Source: Prinia subflava
Lineage: Eukaryota; Chordata; Aves; Passeriformes; Cisticolidae
Assembly: GCF_021018805.1 (NCBI RefSeq)
Contig: NC_086256.1
Span: 14,450,032-14,514,031, forward strand
Reading direction: 5' to 3'
DNA: 64,000 bases
The notes under the pieces were generated by a model, which saw only the letters and a program-made list of their open reading frames with translations, was not told where the DNA came from and did no database searches. The position numbers and the translations under genes were made by a program. Below are positions 1 to 12,400 of the stretch, in pieces (position 1 is the first letter of the stretch; each line of letters begins with the position of its first letter).

Positions 1-3000
1 ACAATAGTAAATGTCCAAAAACACTCATTGGTTTGTTTGCTTCTACCCTGGAAAATACAGAAAACAGTTAATGGAAAGGAGAGAGAAGCAAAGTAAGAGT
101 ACAAGTATGTCACCACAGAAGCACAAAGGCTGACCTTGTTGAAGCCTCTTGGGAACCAGGCAATTGCACAAAGGAAAAAGTGCAGTCAAAACTATTAAAT
201 GGCAGTAATGGAAAAATATATCAATTGATGGCAAAACCCATAAAGCAGATAAGGCAACTGCTTCAACAATTTAGTGGACTGAGCTTTAAGAGTGATGTTG
301 TAAAAGGATTCAGGATGATAATAATGATCTAAAGATTAACTCAAGTACAGAACATTCTGCATCTTTTAGTTATAAAACAAAGTACAACAAAACAAGAGGA
401 AAATGTGAAAGCAGCAAATGTCAGTTTCTTGCATTTGGCAGAATTTGGTTTAAAGAATACAGAAATAAAGTGATACTGAATTTCAAGAATGCAAATACTT
501 TCCCCATCTCATAAGACATAATAAAAAAAAGAACAAAAATCCGGCAGCAAGTAAAGATGTTATAATTCAAGTGCATCACGGCAGAAGTTCTTTACACACA
601 TGGGAATTTAATTACTTTGTGAAGCCAGGGAGCTTTACAAACTGCTCAAAAGCTCAAGGTTTACAACTGTTTAAATACTATAGAGCTGACATGAAAAAAA
701 TGTAAACTACAATCATGTAAGGCCACTATATGACTTAGATAAAGAAACAAAACAGCCTGAGGTAAAACTAGCCAGAAGACTTAATGTGAAATTTCAGGAG
801 GGAAAAGTTCTGATTAAAAAGACAGAGAGCTGGCTACTGCAGATGAATGCCTTAAGTTTCAAAAACTGAAAAGCTATCAGTGGCATATTTAGTACCAGTA
901 AAAGCTGTGCATGGTTCCTCAAAAATGCAGAGAAGTCAAAATATGAAACTTGTGCCACTAATGCAATACTGGCATGGTCACAGGGAAGAAGCCAATGTCA
1001 TGAATGCACTTTAATGACAGCACACTCATACACAGCCCCATGAAGCCTAACTGTGAATAACTTTAGAGGCACAAAGTTGTACCAAGGAGTATCAAAGGAT
1101 GCAAAGAAAAACACTTAATACATCAAGTTCAGGAAACTAATGCATCAAAGCTCATTTGACAAATTAATGTAAGAAAGCAGTACACTGCTAAAATAAACAA
1201 ATACAAAACTGATGAGACATCAGTCACTGTAAATTAATACTTTTGTTATTATGCTTGGGTTAATTTAATGAACCTCCACTTCAGGAAGATTTGATCTTTC
1301 TCTAATTTTGAGTCCCCAGATAGCAAGCATTAACTTCCAAATTTAGCTTATATGGAGAGAATCTAAATACCTTTACTACTCTGTACTGAATGGTGGAAAG
1401 ATATTCACAAATTTTATACTTATTTTCATGGGAATCACAGTACCATAAACATTCCATTAGAGTAACAGGTTACCAATACTTTACAATGAGAAGGAAAAGC
1501 TATGAAGTAAAGAAAGCAAATTATTCTCTTGGGAAACAAGCAGGAAGGTCAATTCCCCTCTTGGCAAGCTTGAAACAATCCACCCTAGCTCACTTCCGTC
1601 AAAAGAAAGAAAAAACAGAGGGATTCCCTTTTGGCAGGATCAGGAGGAAATAACAGGTTTTCTCCTTCCTGACAAGAACATGAAGAGGTGACCTCTCCCC
1701 TGTCTCTTTAAAAACACTGACAGCTGTGCTGCCATGTTTTCACAGTACTGCGGGTTCCAAGCTCAGCCTATCACTTCAACTACGCAGGGCAGAGTTTGCA
1801 TCTTTGCTTCTAGAGGCCTTTTAAGCCTTCCCGTGCTCCTGGTCCCTGAAATTAAGGAACTATACTAACTTTAAGTTAGCGTCTCATTGTTTTTTTCTTC
1901 CAAAAAACCAGCAGGAAATCCTCTTTTTCCTTCAGAAAAATATTTTAACAGCAACCCCCAGAGTTGAATTAAGCCCCACAATAGAGCATCACTTTGGCTC
2001 TACTCATTTTCACCAGCTCTTTCCCTCAGCCAAGAGGCTACAGATTATTCAATAGGGTTTTTCCAACTATAGCATTTTCTTGAATTTCACAGCCTGTTTT
2101 CCTCCTTCAAGTCTGCCTTATATGTGCATGCTACACAGCAGATGAACTTCCATGAAGACTTTTTGCATACTCTACGTATGTTACATAGGTACATCCATCT
2201 AGTGGAGTTCCCCTGTTCTCCAGCAGAAATGGCAGGCTGGAGCAAACTGCAAGATTTGTTCTTGAAACAGCCTTTTCTAGCTGCACATGCTAAGAGAGGA
2301 CAGAAAATCTGCCTGTGCATGTGCTGGGTAGGCTGCTCCTCAGCTTTAAACCCAGATGTGATGAGAAGAGAGGATACTGTGTACGGTTTTTCTGGTTTAG
2401 AATTTGGGGTTTGCCTACCTGCTTTGCAAACATGAAGTGCCTGAGGGTCTTCAGATCTGCCTGTGGTGCTTATGGAACACCACTACATGACTGGACAGGT
2501 CAAACTACTGGCTGAGGCCAACCGTAACACTTTTACTGTTCTCTCATCCTCCACCTCTTTACTTACATACTCCTCCTCTACAAGTTGTCTGGATTTAACT
2601 TGCTGCACTATAGACAGCAGAATTTTGGAGTGGAGGTTATGATTTCAAATAAATCTTTGTGCAATAAATGTCTTAGTCAGCAGCTATCTAGCTGGGACAC
2701 TCTAGAAACCCTAAAGCAATACCATTAATTATAAAACAGTTCATCCAAAAGAATTCAGCATGGATTACAAAACACTGGATTGTTACTTTAAAAAAAAACA
2801 GGCGTCTACTGGTTCATAAAGGAATCCCTTTCAAGAAAAAGATGATTGCACAAGACAGTAAGATGGACAAACTCTGGGTTTTTTTGAAATCATCCCAAAA
2901 ATCTTTTGAAAGGTCAAGTTATTGTAGTCAGACATCACAAACATTTAGCTATGCATGCTACAGATTTTGACCATACACACTTACTATAGTCAGCAATGAG

Positions 3001-6000
3001 TAGTTTTTTGCTTACCATCTCTGTTGTGTAACAGAGGGTTTTAATGAAGAATGTAAGTAGCCAGGAAGGAAAGTGACTGTTCCTTACAGTAAAAGCTGTG
3101 TAATCTGGCATGTGCTGCTCTGCATTGCTTTTGTCAGCAGAGACTGATCACATATAAAGGAGTATGTGAAAAATGACACTGAAATGGCTGCAGTAACAAA
3201 CTAGGAAGCCTGAAATGACCTGCAAGAAAACGTAAAGAAGTATTCAGTAAGAAAAGCAAGAAGTTTTCATTTTAAAAACCCCACAAACCCAAATCCAACA
3301 CTCTGGGGAAAAAACAGCAGCAAGTATTAACACACAGGAGTGCTGTGTTTAAGAAACAGACTACAGACCAAATTCTATTTCCCCTTCAACAGCACGAAGT
3401 CACCAGTGCCTGACTACAGTTGTGCAGTGAAGAATGACTATTGTAAGCTGGCTCCCTGCTTTTGTAAAGCTGGCAGAGCTGCTTTTGTGCCAGCTGCTGC
3501 AAGCTACAGAGCAGTAATGAATTCTACTGTCAATCTTCTGGCATAGGTTAAAGCCAGCTTGGGGTCTGTTCCAACTCATGCCAAGGCCAGCAGTTCAGCC
3601 AAAGGATTTGTATCCTTAATTCCTGTCTCATGTATATTGTCTACTACACAAATATGAAAAGAAATTGCTTCCTAAGTAAGACTAGAGAATCATAAATAAA
3701 GCACATCACTTTTCAACATTTGCAGAAAATGCAAAGGAGGAAATAATACTCAAAATCTGCTAATTCTAGTACACTTGTACTGCAAGAGGAAGTAGAATTT
3801 TTGAAATGAGGTCATAATACGATGCTAAAAAGAATTAATCCAGGCACCACATCAAGAGCAGTGCCTTTTTAAAGAAAACTGAGTTATGTGTGAAAAGCAG
3901 AAAGCAAAGACTCTAAGTTCTCTTGGTTCTACATGAAGCTATTCACAAATGAAAATGCAGAAGGTAGTGCCCAAGGAAGAGAGCACGACAAACTAAGGAA
4001 AACATTAACAGATCAATACTTGAGGCTACCTTCAATGTATTTCAATAAGAGGGTTTTAAAAACAATCTTGAAGTAACTGACAAAACAAGTATCTAATAGA
4101 CATTTTTAAAGATAAGGAAATAAATAATCTAAATCCTACATTTTAAAAATGTGGTTCCATTGTATTTCTACTACTTTTTGAATTCCAGGATAATTTTCCA
4201 AAAGCCTGCTGGCTTATTTGCACATACTAAGACAAAAAGCTTCACCCTCCTGAATCTATTACTGTGACTACTGCAATCTACCCCACATTTACTTAAAAAC
4301 AATAGACTACAAAAGAAAATTCTCTTTGAGCACAGAGCTAAGTCATCCAAGGAAATATCTCCCATTTCTGCCAGCTGATCTTGAGACAGGGAAGTGATCC
4401 AAAATGACTAACATCATCCAGTCTTCTGGAAAGCAACTGAATTAAATCAGTTAAAGCAAAAGAAGTGTTCACCACCATAAAACAATGGCATTTAGTAGGG
4501 GAGAACCTCTGATACTTGTTTAGCAGATTTTCTTCCCTGTGGTCCACAAGAATTAAGTGACAAACATGCCATTATTCTCATGTGCCCAAACCAGTGCCAC
4601 CACAGACAGTTAAGAAGTCCCTTGATGTTAGAGCTGGCACAAAAATCCTTTTGGTATTTTTTGCTTTCTGAGTGATTGAAGCATGAGCTACACCAGTACT
4701 ACTGATACAGAAAACAATTCTACAACTGATTCTGCATCCATTCCTGTATGATGTGGCAGTTTTACAATGGGAAAGTGACAGGATACAGTCTGGTATAGTT
4801 CTATACTCCAGCTCTTTCATGGATTTGCTTTCCTGAAAACAGTGGCCTCTGCAAAGCTCTGAAAGTCAACCAGACTATTTTCCAGGCACCTAAATATTCT
4901 GCCAGTGCCTACTTCAACCTTCAAATCCTCAAAAAGTTTTCTGCAACGACTTATTCCAAGACAACGCTCACACATCACTCTGAATAGGCCAAGAAAGAAC
5001 ATTACTGTAAAAAAGACCTAACACTGATGTTTAAGAAAGCATTATTTTTTAATTTTATTAAATCAAATGCATGTGATTAAAGTGTCAACTACCTGGACTA
5101 GATTCATGCAAGGCGTCACTGAACCCAGTAAAAGAGATATTTAATTTGTATGGTTTAACCTCATTTAGATTTATTTAATTGTCTCTTGAAGTACTTACTG
5201 CAAATTAAGTTTAAGTTCTCTTACTTAATAGGATCATCTCATATAAGAAGGCTGAGTAACTTAATTTCTCATTAAGTATCTGCAGTTACAAAGCAACCTA
5301 ACTCTGACTACTAATTTACTAATAAAAAAGACCAGGGATCTGTTTGTTTTTGGGATGGGTTGCTTGCTGCTTCGGTTTAGTTTTTTGTTACACAAAGTCT
5401 GATAAGGCTATTCTCAGGAAAGTGAGAAGGTGTATTTCCCAAACCACACTGTCTAACTTGGCTGTTGCACCCTTCCTTTCCTTACTGGAAAAAGCAGTAT
5501 TCTTACCATATGAAGTCACTTTTAAGGCATCCCAAATAAAGGTCTGAAGGCAGTCAGGACACTAATTTATCCTGAAGAAAGAAAATACTACTTTATGAAA
5601 GAATGCAGACTATGAAAATCATCCAAGAGGCAGAAGTTAAACCTTTCTTGGAATAGTTACAGCTAAGGAGAGAATGGACAGCAATACTAACTAAGTATTG
5701 CACAACTGGTGATCAAAGCAAACAGTACCAAATGGAAAACTATTCCGATCCATTCAAACACAGATTTTCTTCCAAACTTCCTTTAAAACAAAAAGGTTTT
5801 AAATTAATAAGAGAGATATATAATGCTTGTTTTTTGAAGCCTCCCTTTGTAAGACTCCTCATAAAGTAAGAGTAGCAAATGAGAAGATAAACCAAGTGTA
5901 ACTAAGAGTTATAGAGCATGAGATGACAGGTAAAGATGAGAAGACATGAGGAGAAATTACGCTTTAGGTTACCCCAATTAACTGTGGAGTGCTAACAATT

Positions 6001-7619
6001 CACACTGAAAGCAATTTTTACAAGCTGGTTTTAGAGAAGACAGAAATAAGAACTTATCATAAAGTTCTCTATGAACTGTCACCACTGATGGCAAAAGACA
6101 CACAGCAAGAAGAAAGCAAGCACTGTGTGTGGCATCTATCCATGATATCTGCACACCAGTGGCTTCCTGAATTTCTACTGAACTCCTGTGAGAAAGCAGA
6201 AATCAGTACTTCATGGCTAATTTATATTTCTGGAGAAAGAAAAAAATTAAAACCCCAAAAATTTAAAGAATTCTACAAAGGATCTTCAAACTAAAAGGCT
6301 GATTTGCTGTGAAACACAGAAAACAGCCAAAACCAAACCACAAACTCCTGTTTCATAAACAATTGCAGGAAATACTAAAATCCTTCTGTAACATACTTAT
6401 CTTAAAACTAGAAGACTAAGATTTTATAATCTTGCAAGATACTCTCTGAAACATGCACTTCCTCAACAATACAAAATTGTAACTATGAAAAGGGTTCTTT
6501 TGGAAAAGGCTCTGCTAAGCCTAAAACAAACATCTGATGTAACAAAATATTGGTTACAACTTTTCTATAATCTAGTGCTTGTAGAGAAGAAATTTTTCTG
6601 GTGGGTACAGAAGTTGTCAATAACAAAACATTCATGTAGACTTCTATGTATGAATAGCCTACACCAATCCTACTCCTTCAGTCTGCCCACAAAGTGATGG
6701 AAGAGCATTTTGCCATACAGGAATATACAGCCTAAAACCATGCAGAATCAGGAGGCACAGGATGAGAAATTAAGGCTACACAAACCAGCAGTTAACACTT
6801 CCCACTGTTAAAGAAACATAGATAAAGAAAGGAGAAGGAGCTCTGTCTCCACTCAGTTTTTCATCCATGGGGAAAACCACTAAGCAGCAAGGTCATGTTT
6901 CAATCACAAGCACTTCCACTGCAACTCCAGGTACTGATTCAGAGAGTACCAGACAATATTCTCCAACTAACTTATGGGTGAGGAACCAAAAGGAGAAGAA
7001 ATCAAAGCAAATTCTCTCTTATTTAACTGTAATGCAACTACAGTAAAAATCTGAATTCCCTCACAGAGTCTGTCACAACAACCGTGCTGAGAGCGCCTGC
7101 TGGCACAGACACAGCTTATGTTGACAGAAGTGACTTTATGCTGACATAGCAGTCCCATCATTTCAAACAAACTTTGTTCTTTCCTTTCAGAGGAGGAATT
7201 TTCTTCAGTATGCTGTTTCCTTGACCTGTCTGCACTGCCCCAGCTGGGCCTGCTCCACTAACTTATATGAAGAGATTCACATAATTTCCAAGTGAGGAAC
7301 TGCAGTTCTCAAGTCAAAATACACTTCTGTTTTAACTTTCTACTGATTTTCCTGATTTAAACTTTACATTCACAAAGTGGGATAAATACCAATTACTCCA
7401 ACCTCATTATCAACCAACATACGCTGATTCTGGGAATACGGAATATGGATTCTCAGACTTGAGAATATTTAGTTTAATTTAACTGAATGAAAAAGAATTC
7501 CTGCTCAAATCTGAGACATAAGGAAACACTACAGATACTTCAAAAGAGGCAAATGGATAAGTAACAAAAAACCCCTAATGAGCACAAGAGATAGTCAACT
7601 TCTATATTAAAGTGGCTTC

Positions 7620-7690
7620 TTTCCCAAGCCTTCCACACAGCTGTTAAAAAAACAACTTTTCCTTCTTTCTTAAAAAAGGAAATGTGAAAG
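7620..7690 (-). mobile_element. Possible continuation of the CR1 fragment beyond the LTR
   Basis: On the minus strand, just past the LTR's left edge, the frame reads FHISFFKKEGK. This resembles the next CR1 block (NVTPVFKKG.KED). It would mean the LTR inserted into an existing CR1. The match is short and decayed. Confidence 0.35.
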
Positions 7691-7696
7691 ACCACT

Positions 7697-8107
7697 GCTT
7701 ATAATGTCAAGGTCTTTTGACAGTAAGTGGGCTGGAAGGCACAAGAAGCTGGGAGAAAACACAGCAAGGACAGCTGATCCCAACTGGCCAAAGGTCTATT
7801 CCATACCATATCACACGTGGTCAACATGAAAGACAAATCAAACTAAAGGCAAAGCTGGCTGGGGGCTGCTGCTTGGGAACTGGCTGGACACTGGTCAGTG
7901 GATGGTAAGCAACTTCACTGGATATCACTTGTTTTGTATGTTCTACTTCTTTCATCATTCTCATCCTTTCCTTTTTTGTCCTATTAAACTAACTCAACAT
8001 AAAATTCTACCTTTTTCCTTCTGAATCTCTTCCCCATCCCCCTGGGGATGTGGGGTGTTGTGTGAGTGCCTGAGCTGTGTTTAGCTGCCTGCTAGGTTAA
8101 AACACGA
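7697..8107 (+). mobile_element. Truncated avian ERVL-type LTR
   Basis: The stretch resembles the 3' two thirds of a common avian endogenous-retrovirus LTR, recognised from memory. Landmarks are ggacagctgatcccaactgg, a region around ttccataccatatcac, the box tcacttgttttgtatgttct, the late AATAAA-like tcctattaaactaac, and an end near ggttaaaacacgac. The 5' part is missing or decayed, and no internal retroviral genes flank it, so this is a solo or fragmentary LTR. The family name needs a repeat-database comparison. Confidence 0.7.
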
Positions 8108-8310
8108 CGTCAGCAGGGACCTCCACAGACCCCAAGGCCATTAAAAACTTATCAAAAGGGGTCTTGCCATAACATCCAATACCTCCTTCAGTACTCTGGA
8201 ATGAAACCCATCAGGCTCCATGGACTTCTGAATACTCAGCTGAAACAGCTGCTCCCTTACCATTTCAGGGTCCACAAATGACAACTCACTATTCCCACAC
8301 TTGTAACACA
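8108..8310 (-). mobile_element. CR1 LINE reverse-transcriptase fragment
   Basis: Minus-strand translation reads VREQLFQLSIQKSMEPDGFH, then SRVLKEVLDVMARPLLISF and, after a divergent stretch, EVPADV. This is the CR1 ORF2 pattern (KSMGPDG.HPRVL.E..DV.A.PL..IFE...GEVP.DW). It is an old, degenerate remnant without its 3' end. The match stops exactly where the LTR begins. Confidence 0.75.
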
Positions 8311-9391
8311 CAGACACAGGGTACTGGGCAGTCCAAGGCCTTTCATGTTTTCCCCCTGCATATAAGAGCCAGGGCTCTGTATCTTCAAATTCAATTAAAA
8401 ACAGGTTTCTAGCGAGCAATTCTGATGGCAAATGTTACAATCATATTTCAAATAGCGATTGCAAAGAGAAAAAATGTCAATCACAATCATTAGGAGTTTG
8501 CACTTGAATTTGAATTGAAAAGTGTATTACACATTTGCTAATATTACTGGGAAAAAAACCCAGCATAAACTCCAAGCTAAGTTTCAGCTGAAATTCTCAC
8601 AATATATCCTTATTCCCCTCCTTCGAAATAATGTATCATATTTTAGGGAAGCATATAATTTACATTTGAAGACAAGAACACACTTTCAGATGCCTAACTA
8701 GGAGTCACTGGTGAACCACAAGAAGTTATGATACTAAGCTGATATATATCCTTTTCAGTAACAATGACAACAGGGTGGAGTGTTCAGAATGGTATTTATA
8801 CTAGCAAAAAGTATTTCTTTAAAGTTTAATTTTGAAGTTCAAGATCATTGTCTGTTCTGAAAACAAAGAAAACAATTCTGCACAAGTCTGAACTCTGAGA
8901 CACAAAGGCCCACACCCAGAAATATGGAAACATGAAGAGTGATGAGCAAGTAACTTTGAGAAAAATGTGTAATATCAAATGCAGTGACTGGACCTTGATA
9001 AACACATAATATTTGCCGCAATGATTTAAAAAGATAATTCTCCTTGACTATCACTTCAAATTCCTCTGGGAGATTAACATATCTACAGAGGAATTTCCAG
9101 AAAGAATTGTATTGTGGGTCAATACAATTATTTAGCACTTTAACACAAATGTTAATGTTAAATACCTAAGCAGCTTAGGTACAGTCACACTCCCTCTAAT
9201 TGCACTGAGATGTCAATGCTGACACATTAAAAGACAAAGAATTAGCATTTTTGGCAAATCATTTTTATAATTGTTCGTAATTGCTCACTGAAGTTTAATA
9301 CATGAGATTATGTAATCTCCAACTGAAGAAATGTGTTATATCTTCTTGTTATTTTTAATTAGTAAACACATAAACTGAAGAACCACCTTAC

Positions 9392-9472
9392 CTGACAGAG
9401 TTTCGGTTTCTGTTTTCTATCTTCATCAAAATTCGTACATCTGACTGAGGAGATGCTGTATAGATTTTTAAT
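9392..9472 (-). CDS. ZNHIT6: ZNHIT6 coding exon 8 (last one found)
   Basis: This 81-nt exon codes [20 protein letters not shown], then RNRNSV and a split Arg codon (AG). The acceptor is tttttccag and the donor is the strong GTAAGG, so at least one more coding exon must follow. The expected continuation (family block around YELDP...EYPTLHVVL) was not found between 1 and 9391. Confidence 0.92.
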
Positions 9473-12400
9473 CTGGAAAAAAATTGCAGCAAAGATGCAG
9501 AAATGATGTACAATGACTTTTTCTCCTGTCATCCATAAGAGAAGGATATCTTATGCATGTCAACAGCCAAAATAATGCATTTTTTAAATTAAAACAATAA
9601 TTTGTCACATACGAGGTGTTTTCTATAAATGAGAATTGTAAATATTAGCCTGTTTTTCTAACTATTCTGAAGATTTACTGTCACCTCCACTGAGGGTAAT
9701 TATGGTTACATTTTTCAGAATTATGGTGCTTTATTTGGTCTTCATGCTGTGAGTCAGTTTCTTAATTTTCTGCTGGTTGAAATTTGTGGCTGTACCCCAG
9801 GTTAGTTGGTTGGTGAATGTTTAGGATGGTTTTCATCACAGGACTGAAAGATGTACTGCTGACTGCAAACCCAGCTCTGCAAGCTGAGAGTGCAGCTAAT
9901 TTAAGCCATGTATTCAGAACCATTCCCTTTTATCAGTGCATCACATCAACGAGGCAGGAAAGTTATTTCAATACACACCTTTGACAAACTACAGGATCTG
10001 ACTCCACTGGATCAATGTACGGCTTGAGGATATCAGCAAGAGTTTTATCATCAGGCACCCTTTCAGCAAAGATAAAAATCAAGCACGTGAGACACCATTC
10101 ATCATGTACACAAATATCTATTGTGAGTCACCTGGAGGAGGCTGGATATTAACGTGCTACAGTGGCACAGCTGAGCAGTTTATGGGAGGATCATAAATGT
10201 GTATCGATACTGCACAGATATGGGCAATTTCAATATCTCAATTTCAGCACTGCGATTTCACGGGAATGTATGAGGAGTAAACAGATGCGTATCTCTAGTT
10301 TCTAACCCTTCCAAAGAAACACGCTGTTCCTGTAGCCCTAAAAGCAGACAAGGATATACTTCTCACCTCCCTTCAGGCTAGGAAAAAAGGAAAAACATTT
10401 ATCAACAAAAGCTTATTTTTTTGCCTTTTCAAAATGTATTTGTGGACTTTCCTACAAAGCAAACAATGCAACCATTTCATCCTGTGTGAAGGTCAGCTCC
10501 AGAGTGCAGGTGAGGAGGGGTGGCAAATCGTGTTGAACATCTGCTCCATGAGAAGAGAGTATCTTAGGTGTAGGAGTACTGCTATTATGAATATACAAGC
10601 TCTCTATTTACATAGGGAAAAGGACTAACAAACATTATGCCTGCTTTGGAAAGCCTGCTAGCTTTCAGAGAGAAAAGGACTACACAACTTTCAATATTTT
10701 TTGAAAGATTGAAATGCCCTTTTATTTAAGACTAAAATTAATACCTGAGTTTACCTTGTATAACAGAACTTGGTAAGAACTGATCAAAATATTTTGCAGT
10801 TCAACTTGAGAGGATTAATTGAAACTTTATAAAAATCTTTTTTAAAGTTCTGTACCCTTTTAAAGTGTATTCAGCATGACAGTGAGGAAATACGAGCTTC
10901 AAATGCCAGTAGAACTTGTTCTCCCTGGAAACAAAAAGAAATGCATATTTTTAGTCTTAGTTGGTAATAACTACCATTTTTTTTTGCTATGATAAAACTT
11001 TGTAACCTACAGCATGGGTGCAGAAGAAAATACATGGTTAAGATTTTGAGTGGCTTCAAAGAGTAAAAGGGGCACGCAGAGAAGCTGAGATGTCCTTTGA
11101 AAGATGTAATGCTCCCACATCCTGCTATATTTCAGATTCTCAAAGGCTGAAAATCTGCCCCTTACAAATCTAAAAGGGTATCACCAGTTAACTGATCAAC
11201 AGTATTTCACATTTTAAAAGTGAGTATATGCCAGCTGCCCTTTAATTTCAGAAAAGGAAACTGCTTTTTGGCATATCACCCAGGACAGATTACCAAACCT
11301 CTGCAACAATAACAGCCAGAGCCCAGCTGAGGCCAGGCCCTACAGAACACAGGGGACTCCATTTCTTCCAGCAATGATGGCCTCAACAGAAAATGTGTCA
11401 TGGCCAGGGAAGGAAGTTGCCTTCTGGCATAACATGGATAAGAGAAGTTAGAAAGGACAAACATTTTACAGAAAGATCGTAAAACTTATGGTAGACACAA
11501 AGGGATGTCACATTCCTTTCTTCTGTATGTTACTTGTTATTTTTAAGATCCACCTTCCCTTTCCAGCTAGCATAAGTAATACCTGAGAACAGAAGCTACT
11601 GAAGCATAGCTTGAGAGCAGTGTCATCTTAGGCAGTATTTCTAGAGAATACTTTGCTAGATCAGGCAGGCTCTACTTGCCTTTTTGCTCATTTGCAGAAA
11701 ATCTGCAGAAACTTTTCTAAAAGAATTCCCTGAGAGAAAGCACAATCTAAAAGGTAGGTTTTCCTGGTCTTTTGCTCTGGTTCAGAAATTCACACTCATG
11801 ACAAAGAGCAAAGATTTAGAAATCAGAGCTCAAACACCTATGAAGCACAGGGACATCTAATGGTGTCCTTTTTTTAAACTACTTTTTAAACATTATTTAA
11901 GTCCAATGAATCATTGCATCCAGGATAATCACCCTCAGTTATGCAAAGATTCTGGTCTACAATAAAAAAGTAAACACAGTGTTGTCCCAACATGTTGTTT
12001 AATTTGTTTATCAAGCAAATGAAACATTATCCAGCAAGTTCTAGCTGGCTGCAGAGAGGAGTGTACGTGCATCCACTAGCAAAATCTTAGCTGCTAAGAT
12101 CAATTAACTGTGATAACAATTTTTAAATGCAAGCACTTTTTATAAAGTGAGCTTATCAAATAAGTAATTCCCTTACCTAGTTGATCCTAAGAGAAAAGTG
12201 AGCTTTACACCTGAACTATACTTTTTGGAGTGCAAGTAAAATCAGACGTATTGGTATTCACAAAAAAAAAAAAAGAGCAAGCAGGAATCCTCAGCTCCAA
12301 GAAAGTAATAATTAAAATAAAATACATTAATGAAGCCCATGGCCCCCAAAGCAATGTGTGCCTCAGCAGAGTTGTGCTGCATGCCTTGTGATTCCTCCCT

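Larger units (their letters stand above)
1..9391 (-). other. Sequence downstream of ZNHIT6 exon 8: last intron(s), no exon recognised
   Basis: Exon 8 ends with a good donor at 9391-9390, so transcription must continue leftwards. I looked on the minus strand for the expected C-terminal block (tyrosines, then YELDP and EYPTLHVVL-like residues) and did not find it. Apart from the LTR and CR1 fragments at 7.6-8.3 kb the region looks like unique AT-rich intron. Confidence 0.6.

Noticed and set aside
8845..9138. 97-codon minus-strand frame considered as the missing ZNHIT6 last exon
   Set aside because: It reads YVNLPEEFEVIVKENYLFKS, with some hydrophobic pattern, but does not match the conserved ZNHIT6 C-terminal block, and no acceptor in the right phase supports it.
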